Source: a virus. From it: 64,000 bases of DNA. Below are positions 31,604 to 39,908 of the stretch, piece by piece. A program made the position numbers and the translations under genes. Location of the stretch: positions 159,473-223,472 of IMG/VR virus record IMGVR_UViG_3300044625_001067; one strand, 5' to 3'. The notes under the pieces are model-generated. The model made no database searches, was not told the origin of the DNA, and saw only the letters and a program-made list of their open reading frames with translations. The first letter of the stretch is position 1. Each line of letters opens with the position of its first letter.

Positions 31604-31678
31604 CCTGAATAACTAAGCTAGGTGAAAAACAAGTCCTAGAGGAAACAACAAAACCAATAACCCTTTGAAAATATCAAA

Positions 31679-32152
31679 ATGTCTTTGAACATCGCACCAG
31701 TTTACGGTAAGCAATTCATTCGTTACGCGGAGACTTTCACCGCTGCTACTGACAACCAAGGTGGAACGGCTGGAGTCGTTGAAATTCCTGAGTTTGCAGT
31801 TGTTGCTTACGCAACCTATGCCGGAGCAAACAAAGTTTGCGCCCCTGGCAACCTAACCGCGTTTGATGGGAAGATTGTAGGTGTGAACCAGGCCTACATT
31901 CCCACAGCCCTGTCTCAACCTCGCACCGCTCGTCAAGCTTCTGTGGCCACCAGTGGCTCCTTGCTTGTTGAAGTGAGTGCCAGCGCCGTGGCCCCCTTCG
32001 TACTCAACGCCCAGCTTTCAGTTGGTGCTGACGGCAAGGCGCTACCCACTGCGAATACCGGGACCAACGTCACTCTTGACGGTACTATCCCGCTCATTCG
32101 TGAAATCGTGCGAATCGGCGGTCGCACTGTCTTGCTGGTTTCATTCGCCTGA
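31679..32152 (+). CDS. Probable capsid decoration/stabilisation protein (157 aa)
   Basis: Gly/Ala/Val-rich beta protein without charged clusters (YIPTALSQPRTARQASVATSG...; VRIGGRTVLLVSFA end). It lies directly upstream of the major capsid gene, the usual position of head decoration proteins (DUF2190/gpD types). Composition and position support the call; no exact family signature is recognised. Confidence 0.55.
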   Translation: MSLNIAPVYGKQFIRYAETFTAATDNQGGTAGVVEIPEFAVVAYATYAGANKVCAPGNLTAFDGKIVGVNQAYIPTALSQPRTARQASVATSGSLLVEVSASAVAPFVLNAQLSVGADGKALPTANTGTNVTLDGTIPLIREIVRIGGRTVLLVSFA

Positions 32153-32161
32153 GAAAAGCTG

Positions 32162-32218
32162 ACGCATTTCGGTGCGTTTTCACTAAGAGCCTTCAACTTT
32201 CGAGTTGGGGGCTTTTTT
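32162..32218 (+). terminator. Terminator region (two hairpins)
   Basis: ACGCA-loop-TGCGT followed by TTT (32162-32180), then AGCC..CAACT-TTCG-AGTTG..GGCT (32188-32212) followed by a T-rich tract to 32218. It separates the decoration gene from the major capsid gene. Confidence 0.8.
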
Positions 32219-32230
32219 CGTGAAAAAGAA

Positions 32231-32238
32231 GGGTATAA
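32231..32238 (+). promoter_or_regulatory. GGGTATAA (variant of late motif)
   Basis: AAGGGTATAACTAC, 96 nt before the capsid ATG and just after a terminator. A one-base variant of GGGTAAAA, so the capsid gene could have its own promoter. Confidence 0.45.
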
Positions 32239-32326
32239 CTACAGTGACCCCAAAGTTTTAGGACTCGCGGGTCGGATTGCTTCGGCAATCTTTGAAGTCA
32301 ACTTTACACACAAGGAAACATCTATT

Positions 32327-35300
32327 ATGATGAATCATAAAGGTTCCACTCAGAGGTGACTCTGATTGAAAATCGGGTGAATTGCTGGGACACCTTAGTT
32401 TTGCTTTTGCAAAACAGGCAATCAGCAGCCAAGGCCCCTAGGGATAGGGGCAAGGTTCAACGACTAGGATAAGTAATCTAGAACAGAAGAAAGTCCCAAG
32501 AGCGCCCGACTCTTTGCTCAGGCAAAGATGATGATATAGTCTGAACTTTACAGAAATGTAGAGAAGTAAAGGATAAAGAGCCTTTACGATAACAAGTTGC
32601 TACAACAGACCTATGCAGGGGTCGATCCCATTTTTTAGAGTGGCTTTGTTTTAACAAAGAAAATCCGGTGAATTGCTGGGACACCTTAGTTTTGCTTTTG
32701 CAAAATAGGCAATCAGCAGCCAAGTTTACTTAGGGTCTTTACTAGCTATAGTAGAGTTAGGTAAAAAGGTTCAACGACTAGAAGATGACTGACCCAAGAA
32801 TAACTCTTCCACGAGCGCCGGGACTCACTAGTTACAGACAACTAAACAGATACTTTTTCTTCTTAGAAAAATTCGGTTCCCTCGAAAAGTTTAAATGCTG
32901 TCACGAACACCACATCCACCCAACTAAAATGGGAGGAAGTGATGCCAAAGTGAACTTAATTTACCTTACACCCAGGGCCCATTACATCGCCCATCAGCTC
33001 CTCTTTAGAGCATTTACGGGAAACCAACAAGCCCAACGGGCTGCTTGGCTTATGTCCCACACGATTGACGAAGCTTTCGTCAATTCTAGGGTGTATGAGT
33101 TTCTAAAAAATAACTACATTTTTTCTGAAGAGACCCGTAATAAACTTTCTGAAGCAGGTAGGAATAGGAAACTTAGTTTCGAGTCCAGAGAAAAAATCTC
33201 TAACTCAAACAAAGAAACCTACAGAAACACCTCTAAAGAAGTTCTACTAGAGAGAATTGAAAGGATGAGGGAGACTAAGAGAGGTACCCCGTGGAATGAG
33301 AGTCATAGAAACTCTATCCCCCCTTCTCTTCCTAGGGGGAGAGATCACTGGAGACTAAAAGATAGTCCATTATGGGGTGTATCCGATGAAATACTCAAAG
33401 TATGGCTAGAGAATGGTAAACCATCTTATGTTATGCTTTGTAGATTGTTAGGAATCCCCAAAACTAAATCTGTTATGTCTGTAATAAAGAGTATGATATA
33501 GTCTGAACTCTTTGGAAACAAGGAGAAGTAGAGGATAAAGAGCCTTTACGATAACAAATGTCTTACAACCCTTGCACAAGGTTTTATGCTTCCGTCAACA
33601 AATATTGCGAATTTTATCGCACCGGTTGTTGACACTCCTACCAGAGCTGGGAGAATTCTCAGATTTGGGAAGGAACAGTTTGCTATAAACGATTTCCGTC
33701 GTGCTTACGGAACTAACATCCCATACGTCCAAAGCCGCTACGACTCTGAGCCTTATGCTCTAGAGCAGGAAGTGGTCGCCTGGGAATTGCCTGAAGAGGT
33801 TGAATCAATAGCCTCCATCAGTTGAGAAACTGAAAGAAAAACTGGGTGAATTGCTGGGAAGCCTACGGCTTCAAACGAGAGTTTGAAACTATGGTAATCA
33901 GCAGCGAAGCGTTTTCGGGAGAAAACGAACGTTCAACGACTAACAGCATACCACTAGAACAGTGATGAAGCTGACAAGAGCGCCTAGCACCCTAACAAGG
34001 GTGAAGATATAGTCTGAACTTTCTGGAAACAGAAAGAAGTAAAGGATAAAGAGCCTTTACGATAACAGTATTGAATTGAAAACGCTGGCGAGGGTTGTTT
34101 GGCTCTTGCTGTGGCAGCTTAACCACAAATTAACTGGGTGAATTGCTGGGATCCCTGAATTTCCATTAAAGAAACAGGCAATCAGCAGCCAAGTTTACTA
34201 CGTCGAGAAGTCACTATGATTTCTGTGGTGAAAAGGTTCAACGACTAGACGATGAGTTTCGACAACAATAACTCGTCCACGAGCGCCCAGAGCAACATAA
34301 CGTGCCATTACCGTAACAAATACGAAAAGTGGTACTGGACTTTAATCAACAAGTTTGAAAATAGAGACTACCTTCCAAAAAAGTTCGAAAATCACCACCC
34401 GGTACCAAAAGAGATCTGGCCCAAAGACTGGGATAGTCGTGAGATTATAACCACTGTTGGAGTTAGTGTGAGGGAGCACTTCATACTACACCTACTACTA
34501 ACCAAAGTGGGATTCAGCCACTCTTCCCTTATCAGATTTCTAAAAGGTTTTCGAAGGGGCCAACAAAGGGGCTTACACGCTACCAACTTAAAAAAGTTGT
34601 GGGATCGCTACCAGTTTAAGGGAGACAATCTTCCGGATAAACCTTGGGAGCACAGCTACAGGGAAGATTTAAGTTTTCTCGACCTTTGGGTAGACGCTGA
34701 CTACTTTTATTGGGTGTGGTTGAACATACTTCCTACCCCCCTGGGGAAAGGATCCGGCTACCCCGGAAACGGCTATCGAAATCTGTCGAAAGCGGTTGGA
34801 GTTAAACCCACAAAGTCGATCAGAAGGATGGTAATCTATTTCAAGGCAGGATGGGATCCCTTAAAGGACCCAAGTTGGTTAGATTTCGTTGCTAAGATAT
34901 AGTCTGAACTTTCTGGAAACAGAAAGAAGTAAAGGATAAAGAGCCTTTACGATAACAATTTGCCTGCACAAGTAGATCTTCGTGCGATTGAAACAAGGAA
35001 TGCGATGTCGAGGCTAAACACATTGGCCCTATGAGCTTAAGCTCATTTAGAAAATTGGGTGAATTGCTGGGAAACCTGACGGTTTCAGGAATGACTTCTC
35101 TGAAACACAAGGCAATCAGCAGCCAAGTTTACTACGTCGAGAAATCGCTATGATTTCTGTGGTGAAAAGGTTCAACGACTAGACGATGAGTTTCGACAAC
35201 AATAACTCGTCCACGAGCGCCCAACTCTTTGCTTAGGCAAAGATGATGATATAGTCTGAGCTTCATGGAAACATGAAGATGTGGGGGATAAAAAGCCTTC

Positions 35301-36014
35301 ACGATAACACAATGAATGAACAGCTACGAGTACACCGTTGCTCAAGCTGTTTCCGTCACCGCGACTTACAACCCTTACGAGCCCTATAACGGAACCGCAG
35401 GTTCCCAGACCGGACTCGGTTTCACAACCTGGACAAACTTCAAGACAGCTTACGGCTCCGTTGCTGGAGACGCCGCCTGGTCTGGTGCTACTTCTAACCC
35501 AATTGAAGACATCCTAACCCTCAAGCGTGCAGTCGCCAACCAAATCGGTATCCGTCCAAACTCCGCAGTCGTCGGTACTGCCGTGTTTGACCTCTTGCTG
35601 ACCAACGAGAAGATCCTTGATCGTATCAAGTACACATCTGCAGACAGCGTCGACACTGACGTCATTGCTCGCTACTTCGGTCTTGAGCGTGGCCTACGTG
35701 TTGCCGAAGGTCGTTACTTAGCGCAAGATGGAACCCTACAGCCGGTATTCCCAGCTAACGGTATCCTTCTGTTCTACAGCCCTAACGGTCCTTCTGATTC
35801 CATCATGCCTGCTGGTGGTGCGAATGCTGCGACTCCTGCCTTCTCTTACACATATCAGCTCACAGGCACCCCCGCCGTCCGTCCCGAATACTACATTCGT
35901 GAACGTCGCGTTGTGCGTGCTGAAATCACAATTGAACGTGTGGTTAACCTGGTTGGCCTCGGCGCAACTGGTCTTATCGGTTCTGGCGCTATGATCACCA
36001 ACATCCTATCCTGA
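32327..36014 (+). CDS. Major capsid protein, split by five group I introns
   Basis: Six exons: 32327-32345, 32598-32634, 33561-33809, 34069-34099, 34963-35030, 35315-36014. They join in frame to 1104 nt (367 residues). The start is ATG at 32327 with AAGGA 10 nt upstream. The spliced N-terminal part contains HFLTTLAQGFMLPSTNIANF, then ILRFGKEQFAINDFRRAYGT and YALEQEVVAWELPEEVES. That matches a common capsid family (LTNLAxGY...; RFGKExFRxYxxxRAxGA; HALE-x-E). Exon 6 gives the C-terminal 232 residues. Exon ends were set by reading frame, a U.G-closed P1 pairing (clear for introns 2, 3, 4) and a terminal intron G. The exon 1/intron 1 and exon 5/intron 5 junctions are the least certain. Confidence 0.8.
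32346..32597 (+). ncRNA. Group I intron 1 (no ORF, ~252 nt)
   Basis: It contains the core elements in order: P (AATTGCTGGGA, 32380-32390), Q (AATCAGCAGCC), R (GTTCAACGACTAG) and S (GATATAGTC), then a P9-like hairpin and a tail ACGATAACAAG ending in G. Hairpin CTGATT-GAA-AATCGG fits P2. The proposed P1 (exon GGTT with intron GACT, U.G-closed) is only 4 bp, so the 5' boundary is tentative. Confidence 0.8.
32635..33560 (+). ncRNA. Group I intron 2 with HNH gene (~926 nt)
   Basis: P1 is well supported: exon CCATTT pairs with intron GAGTGG, closed by U.G. P2 is CTTTGT-TTTA-ACAAAG. The P/Q half is nearly identical to intron 1 (GGTGAATTGCTGGGACACC...). The HNH gene sits between R and S, in the P8 region, and its TAG stop is part of the S element GATATAGTC. 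The tail ACGATAACAAATG ends in G. Confidence 0.85.
32785..33501 (+). CDS. HNH homing endonuclease in intron 2
   Basis: A 238-residue protein with an HNH core near residues 40-75: CHEHHIHPTKMGG, then NLIYLTPRAHYIAHQLL (H-H...N...H). The middle has two NUMOD3-like DNA-binding motifs (SEETRNKLSEAGRNRKLS, SFESREKISNSNK). A helix-turn-helix-like C-terminus follows (PSYVMLCRLLGIPKTKSV). It would cut intron-lacking capsid alleles and spread the intron by homing. It starts right after the R element and ends within S. Confidence 0.85.
   Translation: MTDPRITLPRAPGLTSYRQLNRYFFFLEKFGSLEKFKCCHEHHIHPTKMGGSDAKVNLIYLTPRAHYIAHQLLFRAFTGNQQAQRAAWLMSHTIDEAFVNSRVYEFLKNNYIFSEETRNKLSEAGRNRKLSFESREKISNSNKETYRNTSKEVLLERIERMRETKRGTPWNESHRNSIPPSLPRGRDHWRLKDSPLWGVSDEILKVWLENGKPSYVMLCRLLGIPKTKSVMSVIKSMI
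33561..33809 (+). CDS. Major capsid protein, exon 3
   Basis: Encodes 83 codons of the capsid N-terminal arm/E-loop region, including MLPSTNIANFIAPVV and GRILRFGKEQFAINDFRRAY. The ORF continues past 33809 to a TGA at 33827, but the last codons belong to intron 3: the splice site after TCAAT pairs with intron GTTGA as P1. Confidence 0.75.
33810..34068 (+). ncRNA. Group I intron 3 (no ORF, ~259 nt)
   Basis: P1 is exon TCAAT with intron GTTGA (five pairs, terminal U.G). Core P starts near 33846 (GAATTGCTGGGAAGCC); Q, R and S follow (GATATAGTC near 34007). The 3' part from S to the tail (ACGATAACAG) is almost identical to intron 4. Confidence 0.82.
34100..34962 (+). ncRNA. Group I intron 4 with HNH gene (~863 nt)
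   Basis: P1 is exon GTTGTT with intron GGCAGC (six pairs, U.G at the splice site). Core P at about 34138; the ORF begins right after R (GTTCAACGACTAG) and its stop overlaps S. Long stretches between Q and the ORF start are nearly identical to intron 5. Confidence 0.85.
34252..34902 (+). CDS. HNH-type homing endonuclease in intron 4
   Basis: A 216-residue protein. FENHHPVPKEIWPKDWDS followed by VSVREHFILHLLLTKVGF gives the H-H...(N)...H arrangement of an HNH nuclease, although the central Asn position is not obvious. The first ~20 codons are read from P8 sequence that also occurs, without an ORF, in intron 5. The stop TAG lies in GATATAGTC. A second, different nuclease from that of intron 2. 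Confidence 0.75.
   Translation: MSFDNNNSSTSAQSNITCHYRNKYEKWYWTLINKFENRDYLPKKFENHHPVPKEIWPKDWDSREIITTVGVSVREHFILHLLLTKVGFSHSSLIRFLKGFRRGQQRGLHATNLKKLWDRYQFKGDNLPDKPWEHSYREDLSFLDLWVDADYFYWVWLNILPTPLGKGSGYPGNGYRNLSKAVGVKPTKSIRRMVIYFKAGWDPLKDPSWLDFVAKI
35031..35314 (+). ncRNA. Group I intron 5 (no ORF, ~284 nt)
   Basis: Core P at about 35058. From Q through P8 it is nearly identical to intron 4 (GTTTACTACGTCGAGAA..., GTTTCGACAACAATAACTCG). Its S-proximal part (ACTCTTTGCT.AGGCAAAGATGATG) matches intron 1, so it looks like a mosaic. Hairpin ATGAGC-TTAA-GCTCAT follows the 5' junction. I could not find a good U.G-closed P1, so the 5' boundary rests on reading frame. Confidence 0.78.
35315..36014 (+). 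CDS. Major capsid protein, exon 6 (C-terminal 232 aa)
   Basis: Open from the intron 5 end to TGA at 36012-36014. It encodes the capsid A- and P-domain region (DILTLKRAVANQIGIRPNSAVVG, FDLLLTNEKILDRIKY, VRPEYYIRERRVVRAEITIE). The ATG at 35316 is an internal methionine codon of the spliced message rather than a true start. Confidence 0.85.
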
Positions 36015-36042
36015 TAAGGGAAGGTACTAAGGAGGTGACCCA

Positions 36043-36486
36043 ATGGCAATTCTCAGACCGATTACAAAGTCTCAGTACGAAGTTAGCTTCGTAGCTCCTG
36101 ACGGACCCACACTAATCGCCACGTTTACAAAATTCAGCGGAATCAAAGATTCCTCAAGTAGCAGTGACTACGCCAATGGTACTGGTAACCGTATTTACAA
36201 AGTTGTAGGCCCCAAAAAGGTAGACAACATCTCCCTTTCTGCTCCGTACGATCCCACGATCTTCAAGCAGTTGGAAATTTACTGGTTGCAGTATAATTGC
36301 AGAGAAATCACAGTTACAGTCACTCCGAAGGACTGTGTTGGAAACGGATCAGCCCCCGCTGGCGGCCAATACACTTGCTACGGATGTCAGTTCATGTCTC
36401 TTAATACCGCCGATGTTGACCGTGAAAGCGGCAATGTTCAGGAAATTGAGATTCAACTAACCGTGAACTCTTGGGACCGAACCTGA
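36043..36486 (+). CDS. Tail-tube-like protein, paralogue 2 (147 aa)
   Basis: The start is fixed by TAAGGAGGTGA, a full complement of the 16S 3' end, 5 nt before the ATG; very strong translation is expected. Starts MAILRPITKSQYEVSFVAPD and contains DPTIFKQLEIYWLQYNCREITVTV. Paralogous to the protein at 31169. Size, beta-rich sequence and predicted high expression fit the tail tube (gp19/FII type). A terminator follows directly. Confidence 0.6.
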   Translation: MAILRPITKSQYEVSFVAPDGPTLIATFTKFSGIKDSSSSSDYANGTGNRIYKVVGPKKVDNISLSAPYDPTIFKQLEIYWLQYNCREITVTVTPKDCVGNGSAPAGGQYTCYGCQFMSLNTADVDRESGNVQEIEIQLTVNSWDRT

Positions 36487-36500
36487 TTCTCAACTCGAAA

Positions 36501-36544
36501 AGCCCCCTAACCGGGGCTTTTTTTTTTTTTTTTTTTTTTTTTTT
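36501..36544 (+). terminator. Rho-independent terminator with T27 tract
   Basis: AGCCCC (36501-36506), short loop, GGGGCT (36513-36518), then 27 consecutive T (36518-36544). The tract is far longer than a terminator needs. Confidence 0.9.
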
Positions 36545-36556
36545 GTGCCTACAAGA

Positions 36557-36564
36557 GGGTAAAA
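36557..36564 (+). promoter_or_regulatory. GGGTAAAA motif (late-promoter candidate)
   Basis: GAGGGTAAAACCTC, a near palindrome, immediately after the T27 terminator and 36 nt before the next ATG. Its position right after a terminator is strong support for promoter function. Confidence 0.65.
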
Positions 36565-36592
36565 CCTCTGTAAGAACGAACCTTAAGAAGAA

Positions 36593-37069
36593 ATGGCCAA
36601 AACTCTGTTTTCAAGTGGCGTTGTCGTAACAAGCGAGTGGCTAAATGGTGCAAGGAACATTGTTTTCGACGGCCAAGACCTTGACTGGCACTACGACCCC
36701 TTGGGTCTCGACGACCTTGAAAAAACAGGGCCCACAGGCTTAGACAGCCGCTACGTCACACTAACCACTGAGCAACCCACGTTGTCTGGCACCGGCCTAC
36801 TTCTGTCGGGTACTCCGGTTTCCGGTTCAAAAGTTGTCACAGGGTACTGGGGGTTCGGCTTTGACCCTGCTTCAAACCCCACTCTCACTCAGAACTACAA
36901 CAAGGCCCCGCGAAGTTTTCTAACAAACCTTAAGTATAGCAACGCCAACGGCATCAGCCCTTCCTCGGCTAGCCAGAAATTCGCAGCGTTAGCAGACGCA
37001 GACTTGGTAACGAAAAAAGTATTGTCCGACCAGCTCAACGCTCTTGTGGTGGATAACGGTACATACTGA
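36593..37069 (+). CDS. Hypothetical structural protein (158 aa)
   Basis: First gene of the unit starting at the 36557 motif. Beta-rich, Gly/Ser/Thr-rich (RYVTLTTEQPTLSGTGLLLSG...); the C-terminus is helical (KFAALADADLVTKKVLSDQL). It directly precedes the baseplate J gene. A tail or baseplate component is likely; family not recognised. Confidence 0.6.
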   Translation: MAKTLFSSGVVVTSEWLNGARNIVFDGQDLDWHYDPLGLDDLEKTGPTGLDSRYVTLTTEQPTLSGTGLLLSGTPVSGSKVVTGYWGFGFDPASNPTLTQNYNKAPRSFLTNLKYSNANGISPSSASQKFAALADADLVTKKVLSDQLNALVVDNGTY

Positions 37070-37082
37070 ACGGAGAATCTAA

Positions 37083-39908
37083 ATGCCACGTTATTCACCG
37101 CTACCGTCGGTTTCCATTGACCCGCGCAATGAAGCTGACTTGGTCCAAGCAGCGGCTCAAACCGTTTACGAAGCGTCCAACAAAACCCTGAACGACTTCA
37201 GTGCGGGAAACCCCCTAGCAGTCCTCCTTGAGGGGCAAGCTTTTGCTCAGGGAGAATTCTTGTACTGGGCCAACCAGCTCCCTGACAAAATCCTCATCGA
37301 GTGGATCGGACCCTTCTTAGGTGCCATGAGAAGGCTTGGGACAACCTCAACAGCTGAGCTGGTAATTTCGGTCCCGCCAACAAAGAGCTCCACGGTTATT
37401 CCCGCAGGGTCCCTATTCTCTACGAACCCTCAGCTAACAGCAGGAGAAAGCTACGAGTTTGTTACAAGTTCCGACCTGGTGATTCCGCCTGGAGACCTCA
37501 CCGGTAGAGTCCCAGTTTACTCAAAGTTTGTAGGATCCGCCTATAACGTTCCCGCAAACTCAATCACCGGAACTTCAAACACAGGAACACTCAACTTATC
37601 CGCAACAAACCCTCAACCGTCTGTCGGCGGAAGTGACGTCGAGACTTTTCAGGAAGTTCAGGAAAGGTTCTTCACTCTAATTCGCAGGAGAAACCCCGTC
37701 AGTGGGTCCGACTGGCAAGATTTTTTCACTGACTTGTATGGCATAGGCACTTTGACATCTGTCCAGCCGAACCGCTCCAGCTTCTACGGATACAACTACA
37801 CACAAGACTACCTTCGCCCCAATGGGCAGGTGTCTTTTTTCGTGCTTGGGCCAAACGGTCAAGAACTTACAACTCAGCAACTGTCGCTGGGCCAAAACGC
37901 AGTAAATTTCTCTGTCCCGATTGAGAATCAAGGACACTTGTTCCCCATTACGCTCAGCCAAGTTCAATACAACTTAACCGTAGAAGTAGACTCCAACGGG
38001 ACTTTCGGGTCAAACTTTAAGGAGTCTGCACTCAATTTTCGAGACCGTCTCTTCTCAGTCTTCACTCCTGGGCAAGTTTTTCCTGCGAACGTGACTCCGA
38101 CTGTGAGCGACATCGACGCAGCGTTCTACGCAACTTTCGACACGAACACAAGGTTCAAAGATCCATCTGTAAAAGTATCGACCGCTTACAACACTCCGAA
38201 CTCTCTCAATAAGGACGCGTCGGTATACACAAACATCTACGATTTTTCCGCGTCTGACAACCTGCTGGAAGAGGGTAACCTTATACTCGTCAATAGCCCC
38301 GCACCAACCTTCTACCCGGTAGAGTCAAATTTTACACCCTACTCTTCGAACAAGAAAGATCAGACGGTTTACGGTAACCTTACGCTTAAACAGATTAGAC
38401 CGCTAACCTCCGGGTCCTACTCCGTTGGTGACATAGTATATCATGATGGATCCGGGGATCTAGCCCAGCAAGGGTTGCATATTGTCCTGGAAAACATAAG
38501 CATCGGATCTTCTTCCGCTGTTTCTTCGTACATTCTGAACGGGAAGATCTCCGCAGTGAAAACCTTTTCGCCGTGGGAAATTGGAAACTCTTTCACATAT
38601 TCCTCTGGCGGTACACTAGACCCTGAAATTGTGGAGTATGACTACTCCTCAGGAGAGTTCGTTCCTCAAAGTCCCTCTGCAGTACCCTTAAATAGCCGTG
38701 CAGGAGGATTTGCCTGGCTAGTTTCAAAAAACTTTACACTCAACCCGTCCACCAACGATATTACTGGTGCTCAGGCAGAGTTTTTAGTCGGGCTTCCCGT
38801 GGTTCCTGCTCAGCTCACTGAAGGGTTGTCCTATGCCCAAGGAACGTGGGTTTCCACTCCCCAAGTGGGGGGAGGGCCCAATCCCGTTGTTGACCCTTAC
38901 TACAACTACGTTGACTTAACAAAAGGCGCAATTGTGAAGTATGCCCGTGTCAATGCAGGCTTCACCTTTAACCCAAACCAGCTACCCATTAAGGAGTACT
39001 TTAGTAATCTTGTTGACAAGGGAATCCTATCTGAGACTCTCGTGTTCGACGGGAACGGTGGATTACCTTTGTACAAGTATAAAGCTCGGTTCAAGCCAGG
39101 GCAGTACCTGTTGTATAAGGAAACTTCATCTTCTTCAGCCACTTACTACGTTGCGTCTTCGCACTTCACCCCCAGTAGCACCAACATACAAGATTTGCTT
39201 AGCGAGGGTGTGGTTTACAACCTTGCTCCTAACCCTGCGCTTCAAACTCAGCTAGCTTCAGAACTAACGAACAACCCGCTCCTGCGAAAATTTGACAGAA
39301 TGTTCACCTTTTTTCAGGGTGATCGCACGTTCTTTCGAGAAGGTTCCGATGTGCAATCCTACACCGCCACCTCCGCAGTCACCCCCCTATTTGACTTTAG
39401 CATATATCTGAATAACGGCGTGTTCGTAAAGTCCGAGGAATTCGGCCCATCCCTTCTCCCCGTAGACGACTACATTCCTTACTTCAACCCTGCTTACTTA
39501 AACGCCACGGAAGACACGATCTTGAGTGAAGACGGTCGGAACTATTACAGAGTCATGAAGTCATTCACACCCCAGAAAACAGTGACGAACTGGTCCGGCC
39601 TGCCCGCAGACAACACCGCGAGGTACGAAGAGTACGCGGGCAACTTACTACGGTACGTAGTTTCCTATCGCTGTGAAGAGCCGGTGCTGTCCCAGTACGG
39701 TGTGGAAACATCTTCAATTAAGCTTGGATCCTGCCAAATAACTGTTGTTCCTCGGAACTCCGGAAGGAACTTTAGCTCGTCACCAAGTTTAGCATACGTG
39801 TGGGAAAACACCTCAACCTTGAGTCAAATTCCTGACTTATCCTGGTACACGGGAACAACTTTTGCGCTTAGCCCGCCGAACTACGGGGAGGGGACGTTAG
39901 CACTATGA
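37083..39908 (+). CDS. Baseplate J-like wedge protein (941 aa)
   Basis: The N-terminal ~280 residues follow the baseplate J/gp47/gp6 plan: FSAGNPLAVLLEGQAFAQGEFLYWAN, LGAMRRLGTTSTAELVISV, VIPAGSLFSTNP, VPVYSKFVGSAYNVPANSI, then QERFFTLIRRRNPVSGSDWQ (the (R)-x-xAVT-xxDYE-like segment). The remaining ~650 residues are a large Ser/Tyr-rich beta region. Standard J proteins are about 300-400 residues, so this is a greatly extended version. It forms part of the baseplate wedge. It overlaps the next gene by 4 nt. Confidence 0.8.
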   Translation: MPRYSPLPSVSIDPRNEADLVQAAAQTVYEASNKTLNDFSAGNPLAVLLEGQAFAQGEFLYWANQLPDKILIEWIGPFLGAMRRLGTTSTAELVISVPPTKSSTVIPAGSLFSTNPQLTAGESYEFVTSSDLVIPPGDLTGRVPVYSKFVGSAYNVPANSITGTSNTGTLNLSATNPQPSVGGSDVETFQEVQERFFTLIRRRNPVSGSDWQDFFTDLYGIGTLTSVQPNRSSFYGYNYTQDYLRPNGQVSFFVLGPNGQELTTQQLSLGQNAVNFSVPIENQGHLFPITLSQVQYNLTVEVDSNGTFGSNFKESALNFRDRLFSVFTPGQVFPANVTPTVSDIDAAFYATFDTNTRFKDPSVKVSTAYNTPNSLNKDASVYTNIYDFSASDNLLEEGNLILVNSPAPTFYPVESNFTPYSSNKKDQTVYGNLTLKQIRPLTSGSYSVGDIVYHDGSGDLAQQGLHIVLENISIGSSSAVSSYILNGKISAVKTFSPWEIGNSFTYSSGGTLDPEIVEYDYSSGEFVPQSPSAVPLNSRAGGFAWLVSKNFTLNPSTNDITGAQAEFLVGLPVVPAQLTEGLSYAQGTWVSTPQVGGGPNPVVDPYYNYVDLTKGAIVKYARVNAGFTFNPNQLPIKEYFSNLVDKGILSETLVFDGNGGLPLYKYKARFKPGQYLLYKETSSSSATYYVASSHFTPSSTNIQDLLSEGVVYNLAPNPALQTQLASELTNNPLLRKFDRMFTFFQGDRTFFREGSDVQSYTATSAVTPLFDFSIYLNNGVFVKSEEFGPSLLPVDDYIPYFNPAYLNATEDTILSEDGRNYYRVMKSFTPQKTVTNWSGLPADNTARYEEYAGNLLRYVVSYRCEEPVLSQYGVETSSIKLGSCQITVVPRNSGRNFSSSPSLAYVWENTSTLSQIPDLSWYTGTTFALSPPNYGEGTLAL

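Noticed and set aside
33586-33825. Stand-alone 79-aa protein at 33586-33825
   Set aside because: It is exon 3 of the capsid gene; its last codons are intron sequence and its capsid motifs continue in neighbouring exons.
35316-36014. Capsid gene starting at the ATG at 35316
   Set aside because: No Shine-Dalgarno; the ATG lies one base after the proposed intron end, and the upstream exons supply the missing N-terminal part of the capsid family.
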